The translations under genes and the position numbers were made by a program. Of a stretch of DNA of 38,591 bases, positions 23,301 to 34,381 are shown in pieces. The stretch covers positions 1 through 38,591 of the forward strand of contig JFHB01000263.1 of the NCBI GenBank assembly GCA_000729835.1, in the 5' to 3' direction. How positions within the stretch are numbered: position 1 is the stretch's first letter; each line of letters opens with the position of its first letter. This stretch comes from Atkinsonella hypoxylon. Lineage: Eukaryota; Ascomycota; Sordariomycetes; Hypocreales; Clavicipitaceae. Below the pieces are notes generated by a model, which was not told the origin of the DNA, searched no databases, and saw nothing but the letters and a program-made list of their open reading frames with translations.

Positions 23301-25159
23301 CTTCTAGCCAAGGCTGGCATCAAACTTTGGGTCTTGACTGGCGACAAGGTTGAGACGGCCATCAACATTGGTTTCTCGTGCAACCTGCTTAACAATGATA
23401 TGGAACTCATTCACCTCAAGGCTGACGAAGATGAAAGCGGGGAGACGCAGGATGATACCTTTATCAAGAGTGTTGAGGAGCAGCTGGATCAACACCTTCA
23501 ATTCTTTGGTCTGACTGGCAGTGATGAGGATCTTGCCGTTGCCAAGAAGAGCCATGAGCCTCCTGGTCCAACCCACGGCATTGTCATTGATGGCTTCACT
23601 CTTCGTTGGGCTCTCAATGACACCTTGAAGCAGAAGTTCTTGTTGCTATGCAAACAGTGTCGATCAGTCCTTTGCTGCCGTGTCAGTCCCGCGCAGAAAG
23701 CTGCTGTTGTTGCCATGGTGAAGAATGGGTTAGATGTCATGACACTCTCCATTGGTGATGGCGCCAATGATGTGGCCATGATTCAAGAAGCTGACGTCGG
23801 TGTCGGCATTGCTGGCTTGGAAGGTCGACAAGCTGCCATGTCATCTGACTATGCAATTGCCCAATTCCGATATTTGCAAAGATTGGTGCTCGTACACGGC
23901 CGATGGTCATACAGAAGACTTGCGGAAAGTATCAGCAACTTTTTCTACAAGAACGTGGTCTGGACATTCGGCATTTTCTGGTACGAGATATTCTGCAACT
24001 TTGATATGACGTACCTTTTCGATTACTCCTATATTCTCATGTTCAACCTGTTTTTTACGTCCTTACCGGTGGGGATCATGGGTGTCCTTGATCAAGATGT
24101 TTCGGATACTGTGTCCTTGGCTGTACCCGAGCTGTACCGCCGTGGCATCGAGCGATTGGAATGGACGCAACGAAAGTTTTGGTAAGCGTACAAACCGCAA
24201 ATACTTCGACATCAGTCCGTTAGGAACATATTGGCAGCTGACCATTGGCACTGACTTGTAGGATCTATATGATCGATGGCATTTATCAATCTGTCATGGT
24301 CTTTTTCATTCCATACTTGTTATTCATCCCCGGCAAATCAGTTACGTTCAGTGGCCTCGGACTCGAGGACAGAATTCGTTTTGGTTGCTATGTCGCTCAT
24401 CCTGCCATCCTGGTTATCAACGGGTATATCCTGATCAATACATATCGGTGGGACTGGCTGATGCTCCTCATCGTGGTGATCAGTGACGTCTTTATCTTCT
24501 TCTGGACCGGAGTGTATACATCTTTTACCTCATCAGGCTTTTTCTACAAGACTGCCGCGCAAGTATACGGAGAAGCATCATTCTGGGCTGTGTTCTTCAT
24601 TGTCCCAGTTATTTGTCTATTTCCTCGATTTGCCATCAAGGCTCTTCAGAAGGTGTACTGGCCGTATGACGTCGACATCATTCGGGAACAGGAACTCATG
24701 GGCAAATTTGCACACTTGGAAGACAAATCAACCCCTGATAATGCTAGTGAAAAAGCTTCCAGCAAAAAGTCAGGATCCGAGAGCTCGAAGCGGTCGAAGC
24801 ACGTTGCATATGGCAGTGTTGACGAAGACCTTCGACCGATTTATCCCCCGTCAACAGCCACCCGAACAACGACGCACAACCGAGCACAAAACGGCAGCAG
24901 CTCAACCAACTGCACTGCTAACCGCATGTCCTTGGATATTCCTGTACATGGCCGTCCTTCAATAGACCGAGCCAGACCGTCGTACGATCGAATGCGCGCG
25001 TCAATGGATCGTGTCCGACCAAGTTTCGAGGCCAGCAATGACTTTACATCGGCGGCACGGCTGTCGCGAATTGAATCGAGTCAATCCCAACATCAACCAG
25101 GTGGCCGCATGAGAGCAAGGCTTCGTGGCCTGTCGTTGACCAAGAGTGCCAATGTTTAG
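20374..25159 (+). CDS. dnf1: P4-ATPase phospholipid flippase (Dnf1/Dnf2 type)
   Basis: Type IV P-type ATPase that flips aminophospholipids or phosphatidylcholine from the outer to the cytosolic leaflet of plasma and endosomal membranes; in filamentous fungi the Dnf1 orthologue supports hyphal tip growth. Exons 20374-20853, 20958-24181 and 24262-25159 (introns 104 and 80 nt, GTATGT...CAG and GTAAGC...TAG) encode 1533 aa, the usual length. A charged, acidic N-terminus (DDEEDDEED) precedes the first membrane pair. DGET (407-410) is the actuator motif, DKTGTLT starts at phosphorylated Asp641, and GDGANDV (1093-1099) is the hinge motif. Residues from 1236 form the last membrane segments (WIYMIDGIYQS onward). 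The tail contains KVYWPYDVDIIREQE and is Ser/Arg-rich with repeated DRARPSYDRMRASMDRVRPS-like phospho-site candidates. Like other Dnf1-class enzymes it should need a Cdc50/Lem3 partner, not encoded in this window. Confidence 0.95.
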
Positions 25160-26355
25160 AGATAAGTTGGTCTCAGCCTGAGCCGGCCCAGGCCTCATCT
25201 TTTCATTGTATATTGAATTCCTCATCGACAATCGATGCCCGCTTTTTCTGATACCCTCCTTAATTGAGTCTGCTTTCAGTAGAATGGTTAAACACGACCA
25301 ATCTGCGGAAGAAGACCATTGACCTTGTATTGCCTATATGTTTTTTTCATGATCTGCATGAGCGATTTGTGAGTTATTCATTTGACACTCACTCACGTGA
25401 TTCGTTCATTACATTGTCTATCGATGTCTACGTGCATGACGTCACACTTCACACATCCACATCCGACTAAGGAAAAAAAAAAAAAAAAAAAACACTCAAC
25501 CGTCGGTGGCACAACGCAGAGATGCTTCTTTATTCTCCATCTAATTCCCTTTATGTCAAGGAGTATTTGTATTCGCAAGGCGTTTTTAGGATTTGGAGCA
25601 TGACGTATTTACTTGTTTTGTTTCCTTGCCGTATCCTTTGCTTCGTGTCTCGAATCATTTGTTTTGCGTAATTAGAGTTGTCACTGCGGAAGAGGAGGAA
25701 GCTGGAGAAGGTGAATGCATCCCGGTACCAAAATCACGCAACGAGAGGTTTAATTCCAGTCACATCTCCGATCTGGCCTCCTCTCTTGCCACTTGGCGCT
25801 ACTTTGTCATGGCGACAGAGGTTCAGGGATTTGGGTATAAGTAGTGGCGAAAAACACAGGCGTATAGCGGATGTACAGAGGGACGAGGGACGAGGGACGT
25901 CCTGGATACGGGAGAGTTTACAGGTGTATATCCCAATTGTTCTTTTTGGAGACACAAAAGAAGTTTCAATGCAAACATGTCAAAGCCAACCCTTTGTGCT
26001 GTCGGGTTTTTTTTTTTTGGTTTTTTTTTTTAAAAAAATACGGTGAAATATGAATGCAATTAGGTACCTAGGCATGTTGGGGACTTGGACAGCCTGTAGA
26101 GGACGTGGAGTGGGGAAGGAAGGTCCCTGGATTTGTGGGTCCTTCTCTAATATTGTATGTTGTGCGTGCATGTAATTTGTTTGGGGTGCTCCGCAGAATT
26201 CGACGATCGTTGCCCCACACGAGCTTTTCGATTTTACTCGGAACTGACGTGATTGCTGTCGCCGACCTCTGTCTGGGCAACATCCTTGCGTCAAGGCGAG
26301 AAAGCGGGTTTGCAGAACAGGCCACTCTGCTTCGGTGAGGAAGGGACACGCCGTA
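25160..26355. other. Intergenic region between flippase and aldehyde dehydrogenase
   Basis: About 1.2 kb between two genes on the same strand. It contains a 20-nt A-run (25473-25492), three copies of AGGGACG (25879-25899), a T12-GG-T11-A7 self-complementary tract (26007-26038) and one TAGGTACCTAGG word (26061-26072). Short open frames show no domain. Confidence 0.55.
25879..25899. repeat. AGGGACG heptamer, three copies
   Basis: Three perfect head-to-tail copies of a 7-bp unit, about 460 bp upstream of the aldehyde dehydrogenase start. Too short to suggest a function. Confidence 0.85.
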
Positions 26356-28282
26356 ATGGCGTATCTATCCATAGAGCAGCTCCAGTCGGCCTGGTACGAA
26401 TGGGAGGTCTACGCATCTCGAGCATGGAACATATCGTGAGTGCCACCCCAGCCAATATTTATCCGCCACGCCCGACGTTACGCCCCAATTCTCCGCGCCT
26501 ACATCTATCTAAGTCGAGCATGAAAACCGCAGAACACCAGTTCCGCAGATCGGAAGCGCAATAGCCGTCCTCATCTCCGCCCTCCTCATAGCCCGTCTCT
26601 CGCTCTCCATCCTCCACGCGACGCCCCGTGCCCGAAGATACGTCGTCCCCCCGCCCAAGGTCTCCGACAAGAAGTCTCCTGTCGCGGAGACGAGCGTCCG
26701 AATCCCCGGGAGCTCCGCCATCCAGTGCTACGCCCCTGCCACGGGGCAATACCTGGGGCTCGTCAACCCCTCTACCCCAGACGGGATCGATCGCAGCGTC
26801 GCCGCGGCGTCGGCGGCGCAGAAGGCATGGGCCAGGACGTCGTTTCGCGAGAGGCGGGCGGTGCTGCGCTCCCTGATGCGGTTCGTCATGGAGAATGCGA
26901 GGGAGATTTGCCGAGTCGCGGGGCTGGATAGCGGGAAGACGCTTGTCGATGCGCAGCTGGGCGAGATTCTGGTCACGGTGGAAAAGATGCGGTGGACGCT
27001 TCTGCATGGTGAGAAGGCGTTGCGGTCGTCTCCTCGGCCCACGAGCCTCCTTATGGCGTACAAGCGCAACACGGTGCACTACGAGCCTTTGGGCGTGGTC
27101 GCTGCGCTGGTCAGCTGGAATTACCCTTTCCACAACATGATGGGCCCCATCATCAGCGCGCTGTTTACGGGGAATGCCATTGTCGTCAAGGTTTCAGAGC
27201 AGACAGCCTGGTCGAGCGCCTGGTTTGCAAGCATTGCTCGCGGAGCGCTTGTTGCGCATGGCCATGATCCGCAGCTCGTTCAGACGGTGGCCTGCTGGCC
27301 GCAGACCGCGGGCCATCTTACCTCGCACCCTGGCATCAGTCACATCACCTTCATCGGATCGCAGTCTGTTGCGCACCACGTCGCTGCCAGTGCGGCCAAG
27401 AGCCTGACGCCCGTTGTCGCAGAACTAGGTGGCAAGGACCCCTTTATCGTGCTGGACTCCGCCACCAGCGACTTGCCGCGGATCGTAGAGGTCATTCTCC
27501 GCGGCACTTTTCAGGCTGCTGGGCAGAACTGCATCGGCATCGAGCGCGTCATCGCAGCAGGGGCCTACGACACACTAGTCGACATGTTGACGCCCCGCGT
27601 GCGAGCCCTTCGTCTAGGCCCGGACGCCGACGTCGGGGCCATGATTTCCAGTGCCTCCTTCGATCGACTCGAGGCCCTCATTTCGGATGCCGTCTCGCAA
27701 GGTGCTCGCCTCCTGGCAGGCGGCAAGCGATTCACTCATCCCGCGTACCCCCAAGGCCACTACTTCCAGCCCACGTTACTCGTCGACATAAACCCCGACA
27801 TGAAGATTGCGCAACAAGAGTGCTTCGCCCCCATTCTGATTCTCATTCGCGCCAAGTCCTCGTCCGCAGAGGATATTCTGGCCATCGCAAACGCACCAGA
27901 CTTTGGTCTCGGCGCCTCTGTGCATGGTTCTGAAAGCGACCCGGCTATGAACCCCATCGTCCGTGGTCTCAAGGCTGGCATGGTAGCAGTGAACGATTTT
28001 GCGGCCTATTATGCCGTTCAGCTCCCATTTGGCGGCGTTGCTGGTTCCGGGTACGGCCGATTCGCTGGCGAAGAAGGCTTACGAGGCTTGTGTAATGTCA
28101 AGAGCGTTTGCGAAGATCGATTTGGATGGTTGGGCATCAGAACTGGCATCCCCGCGCCTGTACAATATCCTATTGCGAGTCAGGACAAGGGCTGGACCTT
28201 CACACAGGGAGTTGTTGAACTGGGCTACGGTCCAGTGGTCCAGAAGATTAAGGGCTTGGGGAAAATATTGGGAAATCTGTAA
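26356..28282 (+). CDS. msc7: Msc7/ALDH22-type membrane-anchored aldehyde dehydrogenase
   Basis: NAD(P)-dependent aldehyde dehydrogenase of the Msc7/ALDH22 group, membrane-tethered enzymes of unknown natural aldehyde. Exon 1 (26356-26435, starting MAYLSIEQLQ) ends at a GTGAGT donor. Exon 2 is placed at 26557-28282 after an AAG acceptor because the nearer CAG at 26548 leads to an immediate stop; the predicted protein is about 601 aa. Just after the junction an Ala/Leu/Ile-rich segment (AIAVLISALLIARLSLSIL) is a likely anchor. Family blocks follow: CYAPATGQYLG, SWNYPFHNM, HITFIGSQSVAHH (cofactor site), AELGGKDPF with general-base Glu316, and FQAAGQNCIGIERV with catalytic Cys352. Later PQGHYFQPTLL and LPFGGVAGSGYGRF are conserved. 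Both catalytic residues are present, so activity is likely. Only the 5' junction is uncertain. Confidence 0.88.
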
Positions 28283-28640
28283 TCACTAGTCTGCTGCAAT
28301 GAAAGCCCTCCGAACGTACCCGGAGGGCGGTACAGTAGTCGACTCCGTGCTCATTGTAATACCTTTTTCATATACCTTGGAAGCAATTCGCCACGTACCA
28401 TATACTCGTCGCTTGAGCTAACGTGTCGTTTTCAAGTTTCACTATCGTTCTTACACAGTTCTTGAAATCAACAAGTACCATTTTCGCAACCCTTGTGTAA
28501 ACTACGTGAACTATCTGCAGAGCTGTTTTCGCTCTTTAACTCTTTGATTCCTTCTGAGGGATAGGCCCTCTTGGCAAAGTCCATATCTCATTAATTTTCT
28601 TGGTCGCCAGCAACAACATCTTTGCGAGCATACCTGATAT
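28283..28640. other. Convergent intergenic region
   Basis: About 360 bp between the aldehyde dehydrogenase stop and the helicase stop. Besides the hairpin at 28305-28328 nothing is recognised; it should hold both 3' UTRs. Confidence 0.6.
28305..28328. repeat. GC-rich hairpin after the aldehyde dehydrogenase
   Basis: A perfect 8-bp stem (GCCCTCCG with CGGAGGGC) and an 8-nt loop begin 22 nt after the stop codon. In bacteria this would suggest a terminator; in a fungal 3' UTR it is more likely an RNA structural element or coincidence. Confidence 0.8.
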
Positions 28641-30652
28641 CTACCATGCGGAAGCATTAACAGCAGTAGAAGCCGAATTTCCCCATCCATTGGCCGTGGC
28701 GGTGGCGTCGCCTTGGCCCCATGTGTCGCTCACAGGAGTCTCGGTATCAGGTTGACCCCAGCCAGAGGAGGCAACCGTATTGTCTTTTGGACTGCCACTG
28801 GACCAACCACTGTTACCGTTCGAGTCCCCATTACCAAAGGTCTGCACTACTTGGGCTTCATTAGGATCGAAATCTGATTCTGTTTCGAACTTGAGGTCCT
28901 GGGCGGCAGCTCCCTCTGGAATGTACATCTGCAGGAAGTCAGGTATCTCTTGTTTCGTCTCCAACAGAGTCCTGGTGAGCACACTTGCGATGCCATCATC
29001 ATAGACGGGAGAAAAGAGAGATGTGGCGACGCCGCGATGTCCAATTCGTCCTGTTCGACCTACAGTTCTTGATTAGATCTTGATCTAAGGTCAAGTTACA
29101 TAAGGCACTTACCAATGCGGTGGGTGTATTCTTCAATGCCTCCATGCTCCATGGACGGCAGGTCGTAGTTGATAACATGCATCACATTTCGAACGTCAAT
29201 ACCACGCGCCGTGACTCCCGTGGCAATGAGGATCGGAGCATTGCCAGAGCGGAAGGAACGCAGAGCAGCTTCACGTTCTTGCTGAGTTCTCTCCGCATGA
29301 ATAGACGTGACTGGAAGACCCATGTTATACAGGAAGTCGTCGAGGTTGTCGACCTCGCGCCGACTGTTCGCAAAAATGATAGTCCTGACACCTGTCATCT
29401 GGTTGAGTAACCCGAGAAGAGTGTCGCGTTTTTCTTCGCGCTCTACTTGAATCACGGTTTGCCTGATGTTAGACGTGGTGCTCCCAGCTCGCCCAACGCG
29501 GAAACGAACATGAGCCGCTGAGAGATGCTCCTTCGCAATCTCCCGAGCCATTTTGGGAAACGTTGCGGAAAAGAGACCGTATTTGATGTTACCTTCATCT
29601 TGCTCTGCAATGGTTTTGTCAGGATCTTGTTTGCCTTAGTTTGATAACAAAGTCACTTACCTCCACCTGTAAGAATCTGACGAAGCTCGTCCTCCCAGTC
29701 TGCCTCAAGCATTTCATCCGCTTCATCAATCACAATGAATTTGAGACGTCGGAGGGTCAAGATATGGGGGCGAGATATGAAGTCGACCAGACGCCCAGGA
29801 GTGCCAACGAGAATGTCACATCCCCTGTTGAGAAGACTAATTTGCTCCTTGACTGGAAGCCCGCCGTACACCACACAGGGACGAAGCATAGTTCTATAGC
29901 AGAACTTGCGCGCTTCATTGAAAATCTGCACAGCCAGCTCGCGAGTCGGCGCGACGATTAGAACCAGCGGTTCAGCAGTTACCTGATCAACGCCCTCACG
30001 GAAAGTCGCTGGGTTGGGTCGGGGAGCTGCTAGTTTCTTGGCTTTCCCCATTAACTTGCTTAGGATTGGAATCAGGTAAGCCGCAGTTTTTCCCGAACCT
30101 TGATTATATGTATGATTAGCATCCATTACAGCTGATCAAGGAGTGAGTATTCATACCTACCGGTCTGGGCAATGCCAATGACATCGTGTCCCTGGAGCAT
30201 GGATGGAATGGTATATTTCTGGATGGGAGTAGGGAAGTCGTAGCCCATGAGTCCGATGTTTTCGAGCATTACAGGGTGAAGCCCGGCATCACGAAAAGTT
30301 CGGATGGGCTGAATCCTAGTAGGTCCTTCTTGCTGAACTTCGATCTCATTAATCCTGTAAACGTCGGTAAGTGCACTGAGCCTAAATTGGGAAATGTGCT
30401 AAAGAAGCAAGTAGTATACCTCGAAAAATCGAGTCCCGCTCGTTCATGACGAGTTTTGGGATCGCCGAAGAGTTCTAGTTCTAGTTCGGTAAATTTAGGA
30501 CCAACATCTCCAAAATCGTCATTCCATTGGTACACCTCGGCTTGTCCATCGAAGTTTTGGGAGTTGCTGCCTCCAGAAAGAGCAGTGTAGTCGACTTTCT
30601 GGCGCTCGACCCAGGCGGCCAAATCATGTTGACCTGCACCGGCTTTTTCCAT
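28641..30652 (-). CDS. Ded1/Vasa-like DEAD-box RNA helicase with GW-rich tail
   Basis: ATP-dependent RNA helicase of the DEAD-box family, nearest in motif context to Ded1/DDX3/Vasa but divergent. Five exons (30652-30420, 30354-30161, 30098-29661, 29604-29113, 29059-28641) with introns of 65, 62, 56 and 53 nt give 591 aa. All motifs are present: Q motif near FPTPIQ, Walker A TGSGKT (142-147), PTRELA (193-198), DEAD (267-270), SAT (301-303), ARGID and HRIGRTGR (450-457). The 80-residue N-terminus contains AAWVERQKVDYTALSGG. The C-terminal 65 residues have five Trp in Gly/Ser/Asp/Thr context (SGWSSG, SSGWGQP, DTWGQG, NGWGNS and final AW). Intron 2 uses an AAG acceptor. The frame stays open upstream of the start to 31198, but that part reads like a pyrimidine-rich leader. 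A role in translation or RNP remodelling is inferred. Confidence 0.9.
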
Positions 30653-31643
30653 TGTACCTTTAATCTTGGTGCTATGGCCACGCGAAATGTCTCTAAACAA
30701 CTGAGTTGAACGTCCAAGAGATATGTTGCTACTGTCTTGGGCTGAAAAGAACGAAAATACAAAGAGCCTCGATAGGAAGGAGCTCTTTGAGGAAGATCTG
30801 ACGAAGTGACAATTCGAGGTGTGCAGGCAAAGCAAAGCATGAATGAGAAGATAAGAAGGAAAGAACAGGCCGAGAGACCAGAGATTTATTATATGTAAAC
30901 AATGGCAGCTGGTGATCAGCCGCCAGCCGCCAGCCGCGCCAAAGTGCAGGGGCGCAACTGGCAGTGGTCGAGAATGGACTCTTTTGGAACATTGTATTGA
31001 CAGTTCACACTCAATCCTCGGATGGCTAGTGCTATTTCTCAAGCGCGCCAGGGATGCCTGAAATTCATTTATTGTTTGTCTACCACGAAGATTATAGACG
31101 GCCTTTGTAAACGATTTCTGAGGCAGAGACGCCAGATCTCTCCCGCTGAGCGCGATCTCTAAAAATTTATCTTTATATGCAACCCCAACTGCCTCCATGG
31201 CAACACCTAAAAACCTGTTCTCGAAAAAAATTGACTTGGGATATCATTTCAGTCAGCCTACTCATGTCAGTGGGCTGTGATCTGCGCAGGTTCTGTCATA
31301 TCACTTGCAGCGACTTCCAGCTCTGTGCTGCTGTCAATGGCGGCAAGAACAGACTGGCCTGGCCACCTGCAGACCGTTGCTGGCGCCGCTGCAACTTCTT
31401 TCGGGTGGTCAAGGACATTCCTGCATAGTAAAGTAAATTCAATGTCGCATGCCCTCTTGCATACTGGCCGGCGTATGACATGGATTCACACATGTGGCAC
31501 TCGGGCAGCCGGGCTTACATGTCGTTTCCACACTCAGGTCTCACTCTACCTGACATCTCAGCTAGTGAGATAGAGCCAGTGAAGCCTATTTGACTTGATA
31601 CAAATAGCTGGGTGGCACAAAGTGTCTTCTCACCACAGTCTTC
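30653..31643. other. Region upstream of the helicase
   Basis: About 990 bp between the helicase start and the Ipi1 stop, both on the minus strand. It contains the helicase promoter and leader and the Ipi1 3' UTR. An open frame in phase with the helicase extends about 182 codons upstream; its distal part looks weakly coding-like, its proximal part looks like pyrimidine-rich leader. Confidence 0.5.
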
Positions 31644-32780
31644 TCACCATAGGTCGAGAAGATCTTGCTTATCTATCGCGGTAGATATCTCGACACCATT
31701 CATAGCATCCTTCAGGACTTGCTCCATAGACGAAGCTGCACGACCTGTGGCGCCGCCTTCCTTCTTAGCTTGATCGAGCCCTTTATGCACTGTAGGGAGA
31801 AATCGTCTTTGGAACACCTGTTGACGAGCTTCTTGGTTTGAGTACATCTCTCCTTCTTCATCGCGGCGAGCGCCTGACAGGTTGAGGTAGTCGAAGGCAT
31901 TTGGCGTCCTTGGTATTTTATATAGAGTATGCCAGTACCGTGGAATGTTTTCTGTCACTGCCGACTCTCCCGCCAAGCCAGCCTGAAGAAACCTAGACAG
32001 AGCGTTGATCTGCCGTGCCAAAGTCTGAGCATTTTTGGATTTTAATGATGTGCGTGCGGCCGAGGTCCAGCCTCCGTCCGACGATATCACCACCCAACCC
32101 ATCATGACACAAAACGTGTTCAGAGTCTTGACCCATCCGCCTGGACAGTTCACAAGCTCAAGGCCAGCGACGTCAATCAACCACTCCATAATACCTAGAG
32201 CGTCATTACTAATTTCTGCAGACAAATGAGTCATGCCTGCCCGAATGTACATTGAGGCGTGCTCCGCGCCATGCTTCACATCATCTTCAGGTAGTTCTCG
32301 CAGCAATTTGATGAGTTGAGCTCGAACTGGTGTAGAGCTGTCGGAGATCAAAGGGAGCAGTTTAATGAGTAAAGCATGAGTGCCTATCGGGTTTCTCGGG
32401 GGGGTTGCGGACAACTGGCTGGTCAAATATGCCAGAGCCTCTCGACGCTGCCTATCGGATTTTGATGATGCTGCTAGAGATAAGTTGTGCTTGAACTGTT
32501 GAACGAGATCCGGCGCATCAGTTGACAGGGATTGATGTTTCATCACGATTGCTAGTATGGGTCAGTGGCACGATTCTCAGCGCTGGAAAAGGCTTTGGCA
32601 ACACCTTTGGACTTAAAGCTTGTATCTGTGAAATTAGAAGCTTTTGCCTTGGGTTTCCCGACCTTGTACTTGGGTTTCTGGGATGTTTCTTTAGTTCAAT
32701 GGCCCTTTTAGTTTAGCTGCATGGTCACCTACCTGGAAGTCCTTTTGCTTCTCCTTCTTCTTCTTTGTGCTGGAACCCAT
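31644..32780 (-). CDS. ipi1: Pre-rRNA-processing protein Ipi1
   Basis: Component of the Rix1 complex (Ipi1/TEX10-like), which acts in the nucleus on late pre-60S particles and processing of the ITS2 spacer. Three exons (32780-32733, 32677-32605, 32551-31644) with short introns of 55 and 53 nt (GTAGGT...CAG and GTGTTG...TAG) give 342 aa. The N-terminus is lysine-rich (MGSSTKKKKEKQKDFQ) and runs across the first junction into KPKYKVGKPK, the characteristic Ipi1 start, then TDTSFKSKAIVMKHQSL across the second. Residues 50-250 are helical repeat-like, with LLPLISDSSTPVRAQLIKLL and LGIMEWLIDVA as expected for the Ipi1/TEX10 domain. The start and both splice sites are fixed by these conserved blocks. 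The gene is divergent from the roadblock gene. Confidence 0.93.
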
Positions 32781-33079
32781 TTTGAAACGACTCAGAGATT
32801 GTTAAGCTTTGTATCTTCCAATTTCTGCTGCCTGATCTTAACGGTTATGAGTCCCGTCTTAACCCTTGAGTTGGGAATGCCGATACGTTTCAGTGTGACA
32901 ACCAATTTTGGCGGTATCTAGAGGCAGAATTTTATAGTGGTAGGTCCGAGTGCGTCACCCACAGCCCAGCTTCCCCACAAGGCGCATCGAACCGAGAAGC
33001 TGCCAACTAACTGACCGCGGCGCGCGCTATACGTCGGGATCCGTATAACAATAGCTTCTCGAAAGCTTTACGGTCAAAA
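32781..33079. promoter_or_regulatory. Shared divergent promoter, ipi1 and roadblock gene
   Basis: Only 299 bp separate the two divergent start codons, so the promoters probably overlap. No specific motif was identified. A single nucleosome-depleted region serving both genes is likely but not shown by sequence. Confidence 0.55.
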
Positions 33080-33603
33080 ATGACAGAATCTTCAATGGTA
33101 AGTAGCCCAGAATGATTAGCCCAGAAGAATTGCTGACGCAAGAACTGACAACCATGAAGCAAAATGGCTACGATGCGCTCGAGGAGAAGCTCGGGCGCTT
33201 GTCGAAGAAACCTGGAGTCCGAGCTAGCATCATAATTGACAGAGCGAGTGGTGCTATCCTGAAAACTAGTGGCGAAATGTCGGTCCTACGAACTGCGAAG
33301 GCTCGTGATGCAGCAACCGCGGCATCGTTCTCTAACGAAGCCCCTGCCGCAGAAGCGAGCGAGTCGCAAGGGGTGGAGGATTTCGCAGCTATGATTTGGA
33401 ACTACGTCAATACTTCTGGTCAGCTAGTACAAGAAGCAGATAAAGAGGTACGGTAATTCTGGATTTATTTCTTGAAGTTTGGCTAACAAATTCTTTAGGA
33501 CGAATTGCGTCTTCTGCGATTACGCACGAAGAAGCAGGAGATTGTGATTGTGCCCGACAGCAAGTACGTCCTCACTGTGATTCACGAGACACCATCGGCA
33601 TAG
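33080..33603 (+). CDS. Roadblock/LC7-type dynein light chain
   Basis: Small protein of the roadblock/LC7 superfamily, homodimeric light chains of the cytoplasmic dynein intermediate-chain module. Exons 33080-33097, 33160-33447 and 33499-33603 encode 136 aa. Conserved blocks include LEEKLGRLSKKPGVRASIIIDR, AILKTSGE, AMIWNYVNTSGQLVQE and RLRTKKQEIVIVPDSKYVLTVIHE. The second intron (51 nt, GTACGG...TAG) is secure. The first exon encodes only MTESSM before GTAAGT; the acceptor must be AAG at 33157-33159 to enter the frame. Alternatively translation starts within that segment at 33112 (MISPEELLTQ), giving a longer N-terminus. The insertion rich in Ala/Ser/Glu in mid-protein is common in fungal members. 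Being only 136 aa, it is a stand-alone light chain and not part of a larger protein. Confidence 0.87.
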
Positions 33604-34381
33604 GCAAGATACAAGCGATTTTGATCTGCGATTCAATGTCTCCTAGGTCCATCAAGGCTGGCAGGATAACGGAGAACAAGTGTGGTTATGTCGTGGAAGA
33701 TACAGAGCGCATTTTCCAATGGGATGGATGCTCTTGTTTGTAATGGAATTCTACGGCGTACAGGACGGATGATACCCTAAAGAGAGGTCGTGTATATAAG
33801 TCTATGGCTATCTATTTAAGCGAACAGCGACGCCGATAAAACATGGTATGAAGCCGGTGAGGCTGGGTGTGGAAGAGGGGAACAATCTTGGTCCTCAAGA
33901 CATCTACCTGCCTCCTAGGGTAACCAGGTTCGTGGCGGTGAACCGACCGTCGGCCAGAAGAGCTCGGAAAATCGCCATGTATGCACAACTAAAAGTGCGA
34001 TCTATATGTCATTCAATCCAGGCCCTATTTCGGGCCGATCAGCATCCGTAAGGGGTACCTGAAGGAGTGTTTGCGGATTTTCCGGTTCAATGTTGAGGTT
34101 TACGCGCGGCGCTGAGGCAGGTGTATGCGGGGACGAGCCCTGAACAGTCGTTCAATGCTTCAGTGCACTTTGTAAATTTCGAGACTTAACGTTACACAAT
34201 GCGAGTTTGCAGGCACAACTTACAGACAGAAGCGGTCGTCGGCTCGCACCAAACCCTGACCTTCCCAATCGGTGCCAGAATGCGGGGAAAGCAGCAATAG
34301 GGGACCAGGGCTTGCTTGCTTGCTTGGGCTTTGGACCGTCCTGGTGGTATAGTGGGTGTACAACCCACTACCAACTACCAA

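Noticed and set aside
26459..27133. 224-codon antisense open frame over the aldehyde dehydrogenase 5' part
   Set aside because: Arg/Asp-rich shadow of a GC-rich coding exon; no domain.
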